Of a DNA stretch of 64,000 bases, positions 53,220 to 64,000 are shown in pieces (the first letter of the stretch is position 1; every line of letters begins with the position of its first letter). Made by a program: the position numbers and the translations under genes. This stretch comes from Diphasiastrum complanatum (Eukaryota; Streptophyta; Lycopodiopsida; Lycopodiales; Lycopodiaceae). The notes beneath the pieces are model-generated. The model was not told the DNA's origin. It saw nothing but the letters and a program-made list of their open reading frames with translations, and did not search any database. The DNA lies in assembly GCA_029204225.1 (NCBI GenBank), contig CM055109.1, positions 6,275,911 through 6,339,910 of the forward strand. Reading direction: 5' to 3'.

Positions 53220-54565
53220 TTTTGGGGACCGTGGGTGCTCATTTGCACTCACAAGGACCCAACTTTTTTGTTGGAGAGTACATAATATGTGACCCCCTTT
53301 TTTTTGAGAGAATTCTATTGCTCTTTCTAAGAGGTGAGCACTAGCATTGATCAAAATTGCTCACACTTTTTGTGCTACATAATTCTAAATGACAATGTGC
53401 ATGCATATCTATTTTATTTACAACAAGTTATTTATAGTTTTACAAGTGGAGCTTCAGTTCTCTTATGAGAAGAAGGCATTGCCTCTACGAATGCCATCTT
53501 GCTCGTCATCATCACCATCAGTACCCCTGTCACTGCCGCCAGTTCCCGCCATCGCCGTTGTCGTCCCCTCCTCCTCGTGTGCAAGTTTTTGATCAATCTG
53601 TTCCTCTTGCGCTTCATCAGTCTGCACACAAAATCACAGGTACTTTGAGAAATTTGAATGCAATTAAGGATCCTATTTTAACTAAACATGAGGTATATAT
53701 GTATTTTGTGAAAGTTGAATACAATGCAATCCTGTTTAAACCAAAGAGTAGTTTCAACTATTAGAAGTTAGGATTTACCTGATCTATTGGAAAAATGCCT
53801 CTACTTTCCAATTCCTTGCACATGTTCTCGAAATTACGATTGTAGCAGGGTTTACATTCTTCTTCAATTGGAACTCTTCCCTAGATCGCATTTTCTAGAC
53901 ACATCAAAGAAACTTGTTAACAATTGAGCTATAAATAGAACTTAAAATGAAATTTAGGGTTAAAATTACTCACAAAATAATCTTTAAAACATTGTTCCCC
54001 CCAGGAGCCAGGATGATTGATACTATTCATGCTCAGTCTTACCCTTGTTGCTTCCTTATGCTTGTCATTTTTATGGGGGATTTTCCTAAACTCACTCGTG
54101 AGCGAAGTCCAAGTACTTTTGCTACACGAGCTTGGCTTGTCTGGTTTACCTGGTCACATGGAAATTCCCTATGCAATGCCTCTAAGATACGATCCTTATC
54201 ATCTCGTGGCTGTATGCACTAATCATTGAGAGGATTGCTAATGTATCACAAGCGCGTCTCATGACCAAATATTCATTATTATCCGCTATGTTCAAAGATC
54301 CACCAACATGAATCTCATAAGGGCGTGTGCTAGACTCGCTAGTCGTCACGTCCTCATGCATTAATTGCTCGTAGACCGCCTGACGAGCAGAAGGGTGCAA
54401 GTGTCTCATGAGATGAAGTGCTTCCTCTTGATTGCTGCCAAGGTGACCCTCCACGGCTACCGCTAGAGGTGGGCACCCCTCAGAGGTGCACCCTCAAAAG
54501 AACTAGACAACCGGTCACACCGACCGCGTCGTCCACCACTTCCATCGGCCATCAAGACCAGCGGG
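53220..54565. other. Unassigned stretch, possible decayed DNA-transposon coding sequence
   Basis: On the - strand an ATG at 54552 opens MADGSGGRRGRCDRLSS before a stop. From 54454 a 90-codon frame reads EALHLMRHLHPSARQAVYEQ and NIADNNEYLVMRRACDTLA. It looks like protein but no domain is recognised. A CATCACCATCA-type patch at 53510 yields His-rich artefacts. Confidence 0.3.
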
Positions 54566-54770
54566 ACAATAACTAACCACATAAAAGACATTGAAACCAA
54601 AACTACCAAACAAAATTTTTATGAAAAATGACACTAAACTAAAGTACTAAAGAACTATCTAAAAAAATATATAGATTGCAACTAAGATCACTAGAATGCA
54701 TTAAAATCACTATAACATAAAAGCAAGTAAGCATGGAGGATCACAAATGAGAGCAATAGCAAGCAAGCAA

Positions 54771-54866
54771 GATGAGAATGAGAGCAAAGGATGAGAATGA
54801 GAATGAGAATGAGAGAAAAGGATGAGAATTAGAGCAAAGGATGAGAGAAAAATGAGAGACAAGGCG
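54771..54866. repeat. GATGAGAATGAGAG minisatellite
   Basis: GATGAGAATGAGAGCAAAG-type units of mixed length (6, 12 and about 23 bp) repeat over 95 bp. Confidence 0.85.
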
Positions 54867-55029
54867 TGAGAAAGGAGTTTCAAATCAACTGTCACCAGGC
54901 GACGAATATATGTTGCTGTAAACATTTCTTTAGCTAAGACTATAATCGTCCATTGCCATCTATTATAAAAAATGTAATGAACTCCTTTTTGTAAATAAAT
55001 GGTGTAAGTTTTTGGCTATGCAATGTCTT

Positions 55030-55206
55030 GAGTAAAGTGGCGCCGCGAGTAAAGTGGCGCCAACGAGTAATCAATAGGGCGAGTAATAATCAGGTGTGAG
55101 TAAACACAAGGGGGCGAGTAAAGAGCTGAGCACGAGTAACGGTCTTAGAGGGCGAGTAATGTACTATAGGCGAGTAATAGCGCAACTAATGAATGCGAGC
55201 AATCAA
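55030..55206. repeat. Array of (G)CGAGTAA motifs at 16-20-bp spacing
   Basis: GAGTAA starts at 55030, 55047, 55065, 55081, 55098, 55116, 55134, 55154 and 55172, with a variant GAGCAA at 55197. Most copies are preceded by GC or C. The first two units also share GTGGCGCC, but bases between later copies differ. It is either a strongly decayed 17-18-bp tandem repeat or a cluster of binding sites. Confidence 0.8.
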
Positions 55207-55751
55207 GTGAAAATGAGATAACTTGCCCTCATATATAGAAAAATTATAACTCCTACTACCATTTCTGGATAGTGGTCCAATAAATGTCAAATCACCAATG
55301 CTTGCACTGTGCACAATCTGTTTTTCGATTGACTGCTAGATCTATGAGATTTTCTAATCTGAACATCCCGTTGTTTACTAAAAATAGCAGGTTTCGTCAA
55401 AACATGGGCCTAACTTGCGTTTCGGCCACAATTTTCCTAGACAGATTTGATCATATGTTGAAGTGCAACAGAGGACAACAATGATAAGGATAGTGACTGC
55501 TCGAAGTAGCAATATGGCTCTTTACAGACCGTTCAAAGTACCTTTGGGCATTTGCACAAGGAAAATGAAAGAGGGTGAGTAGGGTTGGGATTTTCACACT
55601 GCTTTTGTACAAGGCACGACAATTTAGGCGGGGTGTGTTGTATATAGGGTTTCATGGGTACTTGATAACCTACCTAGCCAGTTGCTACCTATTCTGAAAG
55701 TATCACCTATCTATGCTAAGGGGCTGGGGCATTGTGATGATGTTTTGATTG
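55207..55751. other. Unassigned stretch
   Basis: Short frames only; no domain recognised. Confidence 0.35.
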
Positions 55752-56006
55752 TCATGAGTATAGCATCATCACTGTCACTACTATAAAAACCGCCGTCAAT
55801 ATTAGAGTGATTTGACTGGTATAGCTCATGGTCTTTATTTTGTCAGAATAGTTTTCATCATAAATCAAACAGTCTCCATATGAGTGATGTTGCTCATATT
55901 GGTCTGAATTATTGTCATTGTGCTCCTCATATTGATAATCACAATATGATTGGTCATTACCTTTAGATTGATTATCAAATTCCACCTCATAATCAGAATC
56001 AAATCC
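55752..56006 (-). CDS. Possible small tail-anchored protein exon, unidentified
   Basis: The reverse strand is open for about 83 codons after TAA near 56009. The N-terminal part is rich in Asp, Asn, Gln, Glu and Tyr (DYQYEEHNDNNSDQYEQHHS). The C-terminus is a single hydrophobic segment (ITLILTAVFIVVTVMMLY) right before the stop, a tail-anchor layout. There is no in-frame ATG near the open end, so it would need an upstream exon. It may also be a chance frame. Confidence 0.25.
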   Translation of the reverse strand, partial: GFDSDYEVEFDNQSKGNDQSYCDYQYEEHNDNNSDQYEQHHSYGDCLIYDENYSDKIKTMSYTSQITLILTAVFIVVTVMMLYS

Positions 56007-56762
56007 ATTTTAACAAATCAAAAGAGAATATGAGTTTGAAAATTTACAAGGAACCTTATAGAAAAAATGCGAAGTTTAATTTTTGCAAAGAAATAAGCTC
56101 TTGACAGTTTCTCCACCCACTTAAAACTTAGAGTTCTACGATGAGTAAACTGAGAATGGCAAAAAGTTGTAGTTCATATACAACTGAGCACTTTTGCTTT
56201 TTACAACATTCAATTCTGAACTGAGGGTTTGATAATAAGCAATCAATATACAAGGAATTTTGACCAAGCGTAAAAAAGGGATCTTGAAAAAAAAAATGAA
56301 AAGTAATAATCACAAAATTTCAATAACTTAGCCGTGTCAGGCTCGTTGTCTGATCACTTTTTGTTTTTATAGCACTAAAATCTGAGCTCAAAAAGAAAGT
56401 TACGAAATTCAAAAAATTGGATTAATTACAACTTAGAAAAAAGGGTATTAAAAAAAATTTACAAAATTGTATTCAATCAAACTTGAAGTTCATGAAAGGT
56501 TGGAGTGCTCGTTGAAGGACTTGTGAGAACCGTAAAAAATTTAAAATTTAAGACAAATTTTTTTTCTATGATAGCTTCTTCCATTCATTCATGTGCTTGT
56601 ATAATTTTTTGATAACGAGGGATTTTAGTTCTCGACCGAGTATAGAGAGGGCAAAGTTGAGTTCTCGACCGAATGGGGTTTGCGTTTTTTTTTCTTGAAC
56701 TCTGGACCGAGTCAGAACATCGAACTGGACCGAGCCGAGAGAGAGGGAGGCGTGAGGGAATG

Positions 56763-57960
56763 ATCTCGACCGAGTCGGGAGAAGTCTGGGTATAAGCCGG
56801 GTGGGAGGAGAGGAGTAGTTAGATCAGTCTGCTCTGGATCACTAATTCCTCCTCTGAAGACGAGCAATCGGGAAGATCCAGCATGTGGACTACGCAGCAA
56901 CAAAGAGTCTTCGCAGATTGCTTCTGTGACGTTCAAGGATCATGAGGCCCTGGACACAGCCCTGCTCTTATCTGAGGCATTGATTCTGAATCAAAGTGGG
57001 ACAATTCTTCCTGCTGAAGAGTATTCTTCCGAGCATAGGTTCGAAGAACATGAAGCTGAATCTGGTGGCAATGTCTCCTATTCTATCTGTGTAACTCATG
57101 GAGACCATTCAACACTTGTGGAGTATGGCGATCAAAGCTTTGAGCCAGTACCATTCTCAATCTGTTGCTTGAAGGATTTTGTTAAAGCTATTGGAGGGGA
57201 ATCAACATAGCAGCGACTTCAATGGAGAGTTTTAAGCTGTCTCATGTCTCAGATGAAGGTTTCGAAAGTCCTGAAATATTGATGTCGGAAAAAGATGGAT
57301 AAGGGCTACAACTGGAGATCCAGTGACTTCTTTCAGTGAATTAGCTGCTGCAAGGAATTGCTTAGGCAGATTTCAAGGGAGTGAAATGATGGGTATCATT
57401 AACAACATGAAGCTTCAATATCTCAGACTGAAGCAAGTGTTGCTAAGTCTTCAGCGTCGTTACTGTCTCTCTCAGATTTCTGTGAATCCAACAAGCATTT
57501 CTGCATCAGGTTGTGAACTGCATTGTCTACAAGATTGATTCAGATTGATTTCAGGGAGAAACTTGTTTCAGACAGGTGAGGCTTCCATCATCACTCATCT
57601 GTTGCCGGAGGTGGAGTTTGAGTGGAAATACGTTTCAGGACTGGCAGCAAAACAGTTGGATGCTTTGCAAAACTGTTCTAGTCGTGGTACCAATTGTCCT
57701 TTCACAGCGCCATTTCATGAAGGCAATGCAGTTCAATGAGTCTCCTTCAGACGTAAGACGCCGATTCCTGTACAGAAATTTCTTGGCGATTATGAGGCCT
57801 AATGTTTCAAAACTTCGAGCAGTAGATGCGTCAATCAAAGATTTGTACACTCCAAACTTATCCACTGGCTGAGGTGTGCATATTGTACAAGAGGTGAAAT
57901 TACGGGCCAAAAAGTTGGATGCTAGTGCAAGTGGGAGTTTCAAGGGAAGCTGCAGTCAAA
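56763..57960 (+). pseudogene. Decayed unidentified protein-coding region
   Basis: Coding-like sequence runs through three frames. 56763-57210 has TFKDHEALDTALLLSEALIL and PVPFSICCLKDFVKAIGGES. 57205-57300 continues with MESFKLSHVSDEGFESPEIL in another frame. 57290-57739 has PVTSFSELAAARNCLGRFQG and VEFEWKYVSGLAAKQLDAL with a TGA between (57536-57538). 57740-57960 has VRRRFLYRNFLAIMRP and AKKLDASASGSFKG. GC content is higher than in the flanks. Introns could explain some breaks, but the short gaps fit frameshifts. The family is not recognised. Confidence 0.45.
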
Positions 57961-58787
57961 AATCTATCAATAGCTGGTCAATATTCTATGAATAAGAGAT
58001 TGTCACTTTACAATACATAGAAGAAGGATTGTTAACTGTTGATGAGAATCGAGTATGGGCTTCGGATGAGGTAAGGTCTATTTAGGGCTTAGGGTTAGGC
58101 TAGTTTTGTTTAGGTTTAGGTCGTGGGGAGGTCAACATAGAGAGAGAGGAGAGAAGGTACTAGCCTAGGGTGGAAGAGAGTGATGAATTAGCGTTAGGTT
58201 AGGGCGCAGAGGGTTTTTAGAGCTGTAGGTAGGTTAGGGTTGGGGTGTTTTTTTTTTTTTATAAGCAAAATTCTAGTCACCTATTTTGACAGCTTCTGGG
58301 AAAAGTGCAATTAACGTTTGCAATCTCTTATCACAATGCCTTGAAAATTAGTGCAAATGAAAGTTAAGACAAAGCTCAGCTTCTACAAACGTATCTAATA
58401 AATTAGAAACGAAAAATGAATTTGAATGCCAAAAGTTCGTCTGAACATAACTGAAAAATTTAAAGTTAAAAATTGACAAAAAGAAAGCTACAAAAACAAT
58501 AAAGTTATCAAATCTAATGAACCTTCACATAGTGAATCATCATGAATTTAGGATCTATGCTCTAATACCAAAAAACGTCATGTGCTAAATCTAAGCAAAT
58601 AGCAATGACAATTTGAAGTCACAACCAAAAACAAGAAAAGTTACAATGGATATTGTGACTGTATTGATAAGCACTGACTGGTATTTAAAAGTACGTGACA
58701 GCGGCAACCTACTGCCCATTATTGGGCATGTCTAGCAAATTTCCTGTAGGTCGGTGAGTTACACTGCGCCATTAGGTCAGATCTCTA
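57961..58787. other. Unassigned stretch with TTAGG-like motifs and poly-T
   Basis: TTTAGGGCTTAGGGTTAGG lies near 58080 and a T run at 58248. These are isolated and do not form a telomeric array. No coding signal. Confidence 0.4.
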
Positions 58788-59640
58788 TTACTCTATATGG
58801 TCCCTTCTGCCTGGAAACTTCAGGTTGCCTTTGTGTGCCTTGGCGTTGTATAACGATGTCAATTCTCCCTTGACAAGATCCTTGGTTTTGATATTGTGAT
58901 CATGCCAGGCACCTTCTGTTGTTGTTTTTCCACAACTAGGGCATGAACCGTAGGAAGCGAGTTTCATGAAGTTGAAGAAGGTTTTCCAATCTCCTCTTGG
59001 TTGATTCCTCTGTACTAAGTCATCTCGGCGATGGCGACCTCTCAGACTCGGAACGACAAACTCAGAGGCTATTACGGCTTCCTGTCCATACACCATCTAA
59101 AATGGGAGTCTGTCTAGTACTCACCTTAAATGCGGTTCTGCAAGCCTATAGAGCTACATGAGAGCTTGTGTTCCCAATCACATTGTGAAGCTTCAACCAT
59201 CTTTGTGATAATTCCATTAGAGGATCTACATTGCTATTTTTCCTAACACATTTTCCGTGAATGGTAAGGAAAATTGGTCCTTGTTGGTTATGGCGTCTCA
59301 GCTTCTTGTAGTCCACACCTGATTCTAAAATTTCCATTTCTCTTAGGTACTATCATGGTAGGCGATATCCAATCCGTGGTGTTCCATCTCGTAGATGAAT
59401 CCTACATTCAAAAGCTTCCTTCATCTCTTCTTGGATCAGCTGGGCATAGTGCGGAATTGGACCTATAAGGCCTACTAACTATGGGTTTTGCACCATCAAC
59501 AGTGAACTGGTGTGAACCACCACATCTGGCGAGTATGTCCTTCAACTCAATGTAATTCCAAGCAAGACAGTCACGTGTATCTGCAGAGAAGTGCCTTGAG
59601 ATCTTCGAGTTCATGTTCCTCTACATCTTCCCCCTACTGA
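58788..59640 (-). pseudogene. Ty3/gypsy Pol fragment: RT start fused to integrase end
   Basis: From right to left: an RT N-terminal segment (QFTVDGAKPIVSRPYRSN, about 59460-59520, then EGSFECRIHLRDGTPR), then after about 59340 an integrase C-terminal segment (LMELSQRWLKLHNVIGN, then MVYGQEAVIASEFVVPSLRG at about 59040-59096). The RT palm, RNase H and integrase core are missing. It belongs to the same family style as 32.5-33.6 kb and 62-64 kb. Confidence 0.65.
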
Positions 59641-60089
59641 TACCATTATGACTTTTCTTCTCCCTTCTCAACCAGAATCTATCTCTTTTGTATGGGCAAG
59701 ACCTTCATACACTTGGCTCCTTGGGAGGTTTCTTTTAAGGACTCCCCTCTTTGCCCTGGGCATAACCACTACCACTTCATCCATCTCATAATCCTTGATA
59801 GTATTGTGGTCTGTCATGCACAAGGCCAGGCTTGGGCTCTTCTATGGCCCTACAATGACATTGCCTTGTGGGGCTTTGTGGTTTCGATGAGATCTGCGTT
59901 CGCTAGAGGCTCTCGTGGATCCAAGTGTTTCTGATTTTTGGTGCTGAGCTTGAAAGGTCAGGATCTACAAACACTTGAAGAACTTTTATTTTGTTTTCAT
60001 TGCATACCTCCTTGCAGTGGTTCTCCTAGGGTATAGCCTCTAGGCTCCTCATAAAAGTGAACGGAATCTTGATGGCCCTCACTAGTTGC
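59641..60089. other. Unassigned stretch
   Basis: An 80-codon + frame (59692-59934) has no recognised domain. No repeat boundary is clear. Confidence 0.3.
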
Positions 60090-61840
60090 TCACAATGGAT
60101 ATCACTAGCAAATCTTGCTTGAAAATGAGTTGCCCGTTTGTGGGACCCACGTATAAGCTATTTGTGTTTGTTGGCCACTACATATTCAAGCTCTTGGCTA
60201 AGCTTGTGCCATGTGCATAAAGTCTTGGACCATAGGTACTTTGCAGGCCCCACATATAAAAGTCCTAGATTATGTTTGTGTCATTGTGCCATGAAGTGAT
60301 GGACCATGCCTATATGTGTGCTCACATATTACAACTATAAACTAGGCTTGTGCCATGTGCCAAGATTAATGTGTCAATAAGATTTGCACAAACACAAGAT
60401 ATGCTTGAGTCTGTGTGTTTATCAGCACATTGATGCTAATTTTCTTGTCTCACCATTACTGTGGCTCCAATTATTACTGGCATTATATCCTTACGATTGT
60501 ATGATAAACACACCATTATCTAGTCCATAGTTTTTTGAGCATAGGCTATGGCTTGAGCATGAACCACTTGAAGACCTTAACAACTACCCATGTAATGTTA
60601 GCCACAAATCTTGTAGTATTCACAAGTTAAAATCCACCAAAATTTAATTGGATTCCTACATTTATCTCTTGAGTTATTCGTTCAGCCACCTCATACTTTT
60701 GAAAATGCAAAATAAAAACAAACCCCCCAAGCCCGTTACTTGTAGGTAATCAACCTCAACTACTTCGCTCTACTGTGAGTGATAGGCCGTGATACAAAGC
60801 TTAAGTACTGACCCAATTTTATTGACAATCTATTAGCGATAGATGCTTGACATAGTCTAGTATTGAATATCACTGTATCGATAGTCATAAATGTTCTGTA
60901 ACGATCCTATAATAGGTCCTTTTGTACTTGTTTAGTCATTCTCTAAGTAGAAATCTCATTCATTTCTTCATGCATTTGTCGCAATAAGATTGAAATGGGT
61001 TTTGATTTTAGGGTCAAAATAAGATTGCAATCGGGATCAAAATTAAACAAAGGTTGAAATGCCTTTATGTGTCCTTGCATCAAAACTAGGAGATTCGGGA
61101 CTTTTACATTCCAACTCTGCTCCTAAAGCTACATAAACTTTATATCTATGATTGATGGCTTCAGTTTCAAAGTTGTTTCTGCACAAGACGTGAATTAATA
61201 AATTATGAGTTGTGAACCATTGTTCAATAGAACACTCACTTCTTGATCTTTAATTGTGCCAGTTAAACGAAAAAGTTTCATTAGGAAAGAAAGAAGTAGT
61301 ACTGAAAGAACAATCTCACACTCACAATCTGTCAAGTTAATTTTCGAAGTCTTCTACCATTACCTCCTGGGATCACGATCATATGAGCCAACTTATTCTT
61401 CTTTTTTGGACAAAACTTCGTGATTTGTCTAGGCTTTTTATAGATGAAACATAACTTCTCTTTTTTAGCCTTTTTCGAGAACAATATTTTCTGAATCTCT
61501 TTCTCTTCGGTTTTCCTGGGTTCCGATTGCTGCTTGATCCAACTCATCAAAATATTTCACTTGGTCTAGACGCGCTTCTTCCCCCTCTTAGTTTTTAAAG
61601 CAGATGGAATTTGCGCAACTACTTTCTAGATGCCACCCATGTGGAATCGTATGCTTTCGAAATTCACAACGCATTCCTCGAGGCTTTGAAGCAATTTTGC
61701 GAACATTCATTTTCATATAGTCGGATGGCAGGACCAAATTGCCATAGTGCTGACTTTGCCATTCGAATGATATAAGAGTCCAAGCTCTTTGTACCCAATT
61801 TTGCAATTCACAAATTTTAGATAGTAGTCAACATCATCAG
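60090..61840 (-). pseudogene. Retroelement gag and protease remnant, duplicate copy B
   Basis: Collinear with 50640-52500 and in the same orientation. The zinc knuckle is damaged (CFIYKKPRQITKFC: second Cys and His lost). A gag block reads NWVQRAWTLIS in a shifted frame near 61780. It differs from copy A largely by many single-base insertions and deletions. Confidence 0.65.
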
Positions 61841-61944
61841 CCTATCACAAAAGGCTTTTTTTCAAGACTTCCGCAATTCGCATCCCAAGTAGTTGGCTTT
61901 ACCAGTAAATCTCGCCACCATGATGACGCTAGTGTTCCAATAGA

Positions 61945-62611
61945 GTGACCTACCCGAAAGAGGAAATAGCTACAGTAGACGTTGATATTCGCAACCATGA
62001 GGCGAATGTCACAATAGTCCCAAAGAAAGACAACAAGGATGAACCCATCAAAATGACAAAAAAGGGCAAGAAGAAGGTGTTGGATTCCTTGAAGTCAATC
62101 AAGTTGGACTCAGATACAGCGTCATCTCTACACACGGTGACAAAAAATAAAAAATAACCAGTCGGGCCAAGATCAATATGCTGAAAGAGGATCTCGATGA
62201 GCTCCAGTTCATGAGATGCTTGATACTTTAAAGAATATAACATTGGACGACGTTGGTAATCATGATGCCGCAAGCCCAACGAGAATCAGATCAAAGTCAG
62301 GACACCAGCGAAACAAGTCTTCGAGGGACCTACGCGAACACACCGATGAATCTTGTGGAACCAGGAGAAGAAGAAAGGATAGTGCATGTGGGAGTGCAGT
62401 TAACACCCACACAGGTCAAGAGACTACGATCCTTGTTGGTGTAATATAAAGACTATTTTGCCTGGAGCTATAGTGATCTAAAGGGCATTCCGCCAACAGT
62501 AGTCCAACACACCATACCTCTTGGTGGACGGAGCAGTCCCCAAGGTAAGCCGTTACTACGCTGCAACCCGAATTAATACAGAACTGATCAAGCAAGAGTT
62601 GCAAAAACTTT
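61945..62611 (+). pseudogene. Ty3/gypsy Pol, protease-RT linker region
   Basis: Charged linker (KKDNKDEPIKMTKKGKKKVL), then EERIVHVGVQLTPTQVKRL and YKDYFAWSYSDLKGIPPTVV, the segment that precedes RT in plant Tat/Athila-type elements. Stops and two frame changes interrupt it. Confidence 0.65.
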
Positions 62612-63097
62612 ATGGATGCAGATTCCATATACGAAATCGAGCACATGGAATGGGTATCGTCGATAGTTATAGTACCCAAGAAGAATGGCAAAATGCGTAT
62701 CTGTGTGAATCTGAAGGCGCTTAATGCAGTCACCAAGAAGGACCATATTCCTTTACCCTTTACGGAAAGTGTCCTCGATAGAGTAGCTGGCGACGAAGCC
62801 TACAATTTTTTGGATGGCTTCAGCGGCTACAACCAGGTGAAAATAGCCCCTCAGAACCAAGACGAGGACAACATTCGCCACGGAATGGGGAACTTATGCC
62901 TATATAAAGTGATGCCATTCGGACTTTGCAATGCCCCAAGCACTTTCCAGCGAGTCATGCAGGTGGCATTCAAAGATTATTTGCAAAAATTTCTGGAAAT
63001 TTTCTTGGACGAACTGTGCGTGCATGGACCAGATTCAGAACACTTATCCAATTTGGAGAAGGTGCTGCAAAATGCCGCGAATACCAGATCTCCCTGA
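62612..63097 (+). CDS. Ty3/gypsy (Tat/Athila-like) reverse transcriptase, 161 codons open
   Basis: WVSSIVIVPKKNGKMRICVN, HIPLPF, YNFLDGFSGYNQVKIAPQ and VMPFGLCNAPSTFQRVMQVA are RT motifs 1-4 in order. The catalytic box, normally F-x-D-D, reads FLDELCVHG, with the second Asp changed to Glu. The frame is lost at about 63090, before the rest of the thumb. Copies an RNA template into DNA in intact elements. Confidence 0.85.
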   Translation: MDADSIYEIEHMEWVSSIVIVPKKNGKMRICVNLKALNAVTKKDHIPLPFTESVLDRVAGDEAYNFLDGFSGYNQVKIAPQNQDEDNIRHGMGNLCLYKVMPFGLCNAPSTFQRVMQVAFKDYLQKFLEIFLDELCVHGPDSEHLSNLEKVLQNAANTRSP

Positions 63098-63732
63098 ATC
63101 AAAAAATGTCAATTCTGGGTGACACGTGGCTTGATACTCGGCCATATAGTGTCAAGACACGTTATCGCCACAGATTTGTCAAAGATCAGGATCATTGTTG
63201 ATCTACCACCACCGGGGATGATCCGTGAGGTCTACATTTTCATGGGTCATGCTACTATTATTGGATCTTCATTCTTGATTTTGCGGAGTTAGCCAGACCA
63301 ATTTACAAGTCACAACAGATCCAAATTGGAATGAGGAAGCTCTAAAGACTTTCTAGAAGATTAAGGACTGCATTGGTCTCAGCACCAATCCTATGACCAC
63401 CCAATTGGTCCATTGAGTTCCACGTGCATACGGACGCATCGAAGTATGCAGTTGGAGCAGTCTTAACCCAGCCAGGTGAACACAAAAAGGATTTTCCAAT
63501 CTGATTTTCAAGCCGACAGCTCAGTGATACCGAAATGAATTATTCAACCACAAAGCAAGAAGCACTGACAATGATCTATGAGGTTAAGAAGTTTCGACAC
63601 TATTTGATGGCCACACATTTTGCTTTTTATATAGACCATCAACCCTTGCTATATCTCGTTAATAAAAACTTGCAACACCGGGAGAATCACCAGATGGCTC
63701 CCTGTTGTTGTTGGAATTTGACTTTCGGATAG
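63098..63732 (+). pseudogene. Ty3/gypsy RNase H, frameshifted
   Basis: 63420-63732 holds VHTDASKYAVGAVLTQPGEH (first Asp), a stop near 63502, then YSTTKQEALTMIYEVKKFRH (Glu) and FYIDHQPLLYLVNK (second Asp). Catalytic residues look kept although the frame is broken. Confidence 0.75.
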
Positions 63733-64000
63733 TAGTTCGCAAGGGAAAACAACACTACATGGCAGATCATGTGTCACGAATCAAGGAAAGGAGATTGCAA
63801 CCCAACCTGATGATGAAGCTGGCAGATGCTGCCTTATTTTACGTGGATATAGTACCAGAATGGGCATGCCGACATTGTTGAATATCTAATGCGGGGGCCA
63901 ACCAGACAAATCACTACCAAAGGCGGAACAGTGGAAATTGATATTGAAAGCTAGACCTTATCAGCTGATTGCTGTTGAGTTGTACCGAAGAGGTCAGATG
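63733..64000 (+). pseudogene. Ty3/gypsy RNase H-integrase linker, cut by the window end
   Basis: MADHVSRIKERRLQPNLMMK (about 63760-63820) is the usual ADxLSR-type block after RNase H. The integrase itself would lie beyond 64000. Confidence 0.6.

Noticed and set aside
58078-58120. TTAGGG-like motifs suggesting telomeric repeat
   Set aside because: Only two or three imperfect units; no array.

Overview
The window reads as nuclear DNA from a large, repeat-rich land-plant genome. LTR retrotransposons of plant type cover most of it: Ty1/copia elements with an initiator-Met primer site (TGGTATCAGAGC), Ty3/gypsy chromoviruses with a chromodomain, and Tat/Athila-like gypsy pol. Almost every element is broken. 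Very long GA, CT, TA and CA microsatellites and a long TE-filled intron fit a fern or another large-genome plant, but the species cannot be fixed from sequence alone. No tRNA, rRNA or CRISPR array was seen.

The one convincing intact host gene is on the + strand at 6614-22484. Three exons (6614-7629, 21433-21770, 21883-22484) join in phase across a 13.8-kb and a 112-bp intron to give 651 residues. The C-terminal two thirds is a multi-pass membrane protein that I assign to the XK/XKR family (phospholipid scramblase family, known mainly from animals). The N-terminal part carries three tandem repeats of about 61 residues, each with a CPCK core. The giant intron contains decayed copia elements in both orientations, chromovirus 3' ends and an inverted LTR.

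Layout: 1-3500 holds a copia 3' end with its LTR, then decayed chromovirus sequence and LTR pieces with a 20-bp palindrome. 3.5-6.1 kb is unassigned. 6.1-22.8 kb is the XK-like gene. 24.4-25.2 kb is TA and CA microsatellite. 25.2-26.3 kb is a copia scrap and an LTR with primer site. 26.9-31.2 kb is the most complete copia element (- strand). 32.5-35.1 kb is gypsy integrase and a possible extra 3' ORF. 35.2-37.2 kb is LTR remnants around a long GA tract. 37.8-38.8 and 46.2-47.4 kb are two copies of one repeat, the second with a MITE-like insertion. 41.3-42.0 kb has an RTE1/TMEM222-like exon fragment and a hairpin-bearing array. 42.0-46.1 kb is a - strand chromovirus. 50.6-52.5 and 60.1-61.8 kb are two copies of a retroelement gag-protease region. 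54.7-58 kb has a minisatellite, a regularly spaced GAGTAA array and a decayed unidentified coding region. 58.8-59.6 and 61.9-64.0 kb are gypsy pol fragments.

The best candidate for something undescribed is the XK-like gene with its CPCK repeats. Next are the GAGTAA array, the RTE1-like capture flanked by 15-bp direct repeats, and the decayed coding region at 56.8-58 kb. All identifications come from reading motifs by eye; no database search was run.
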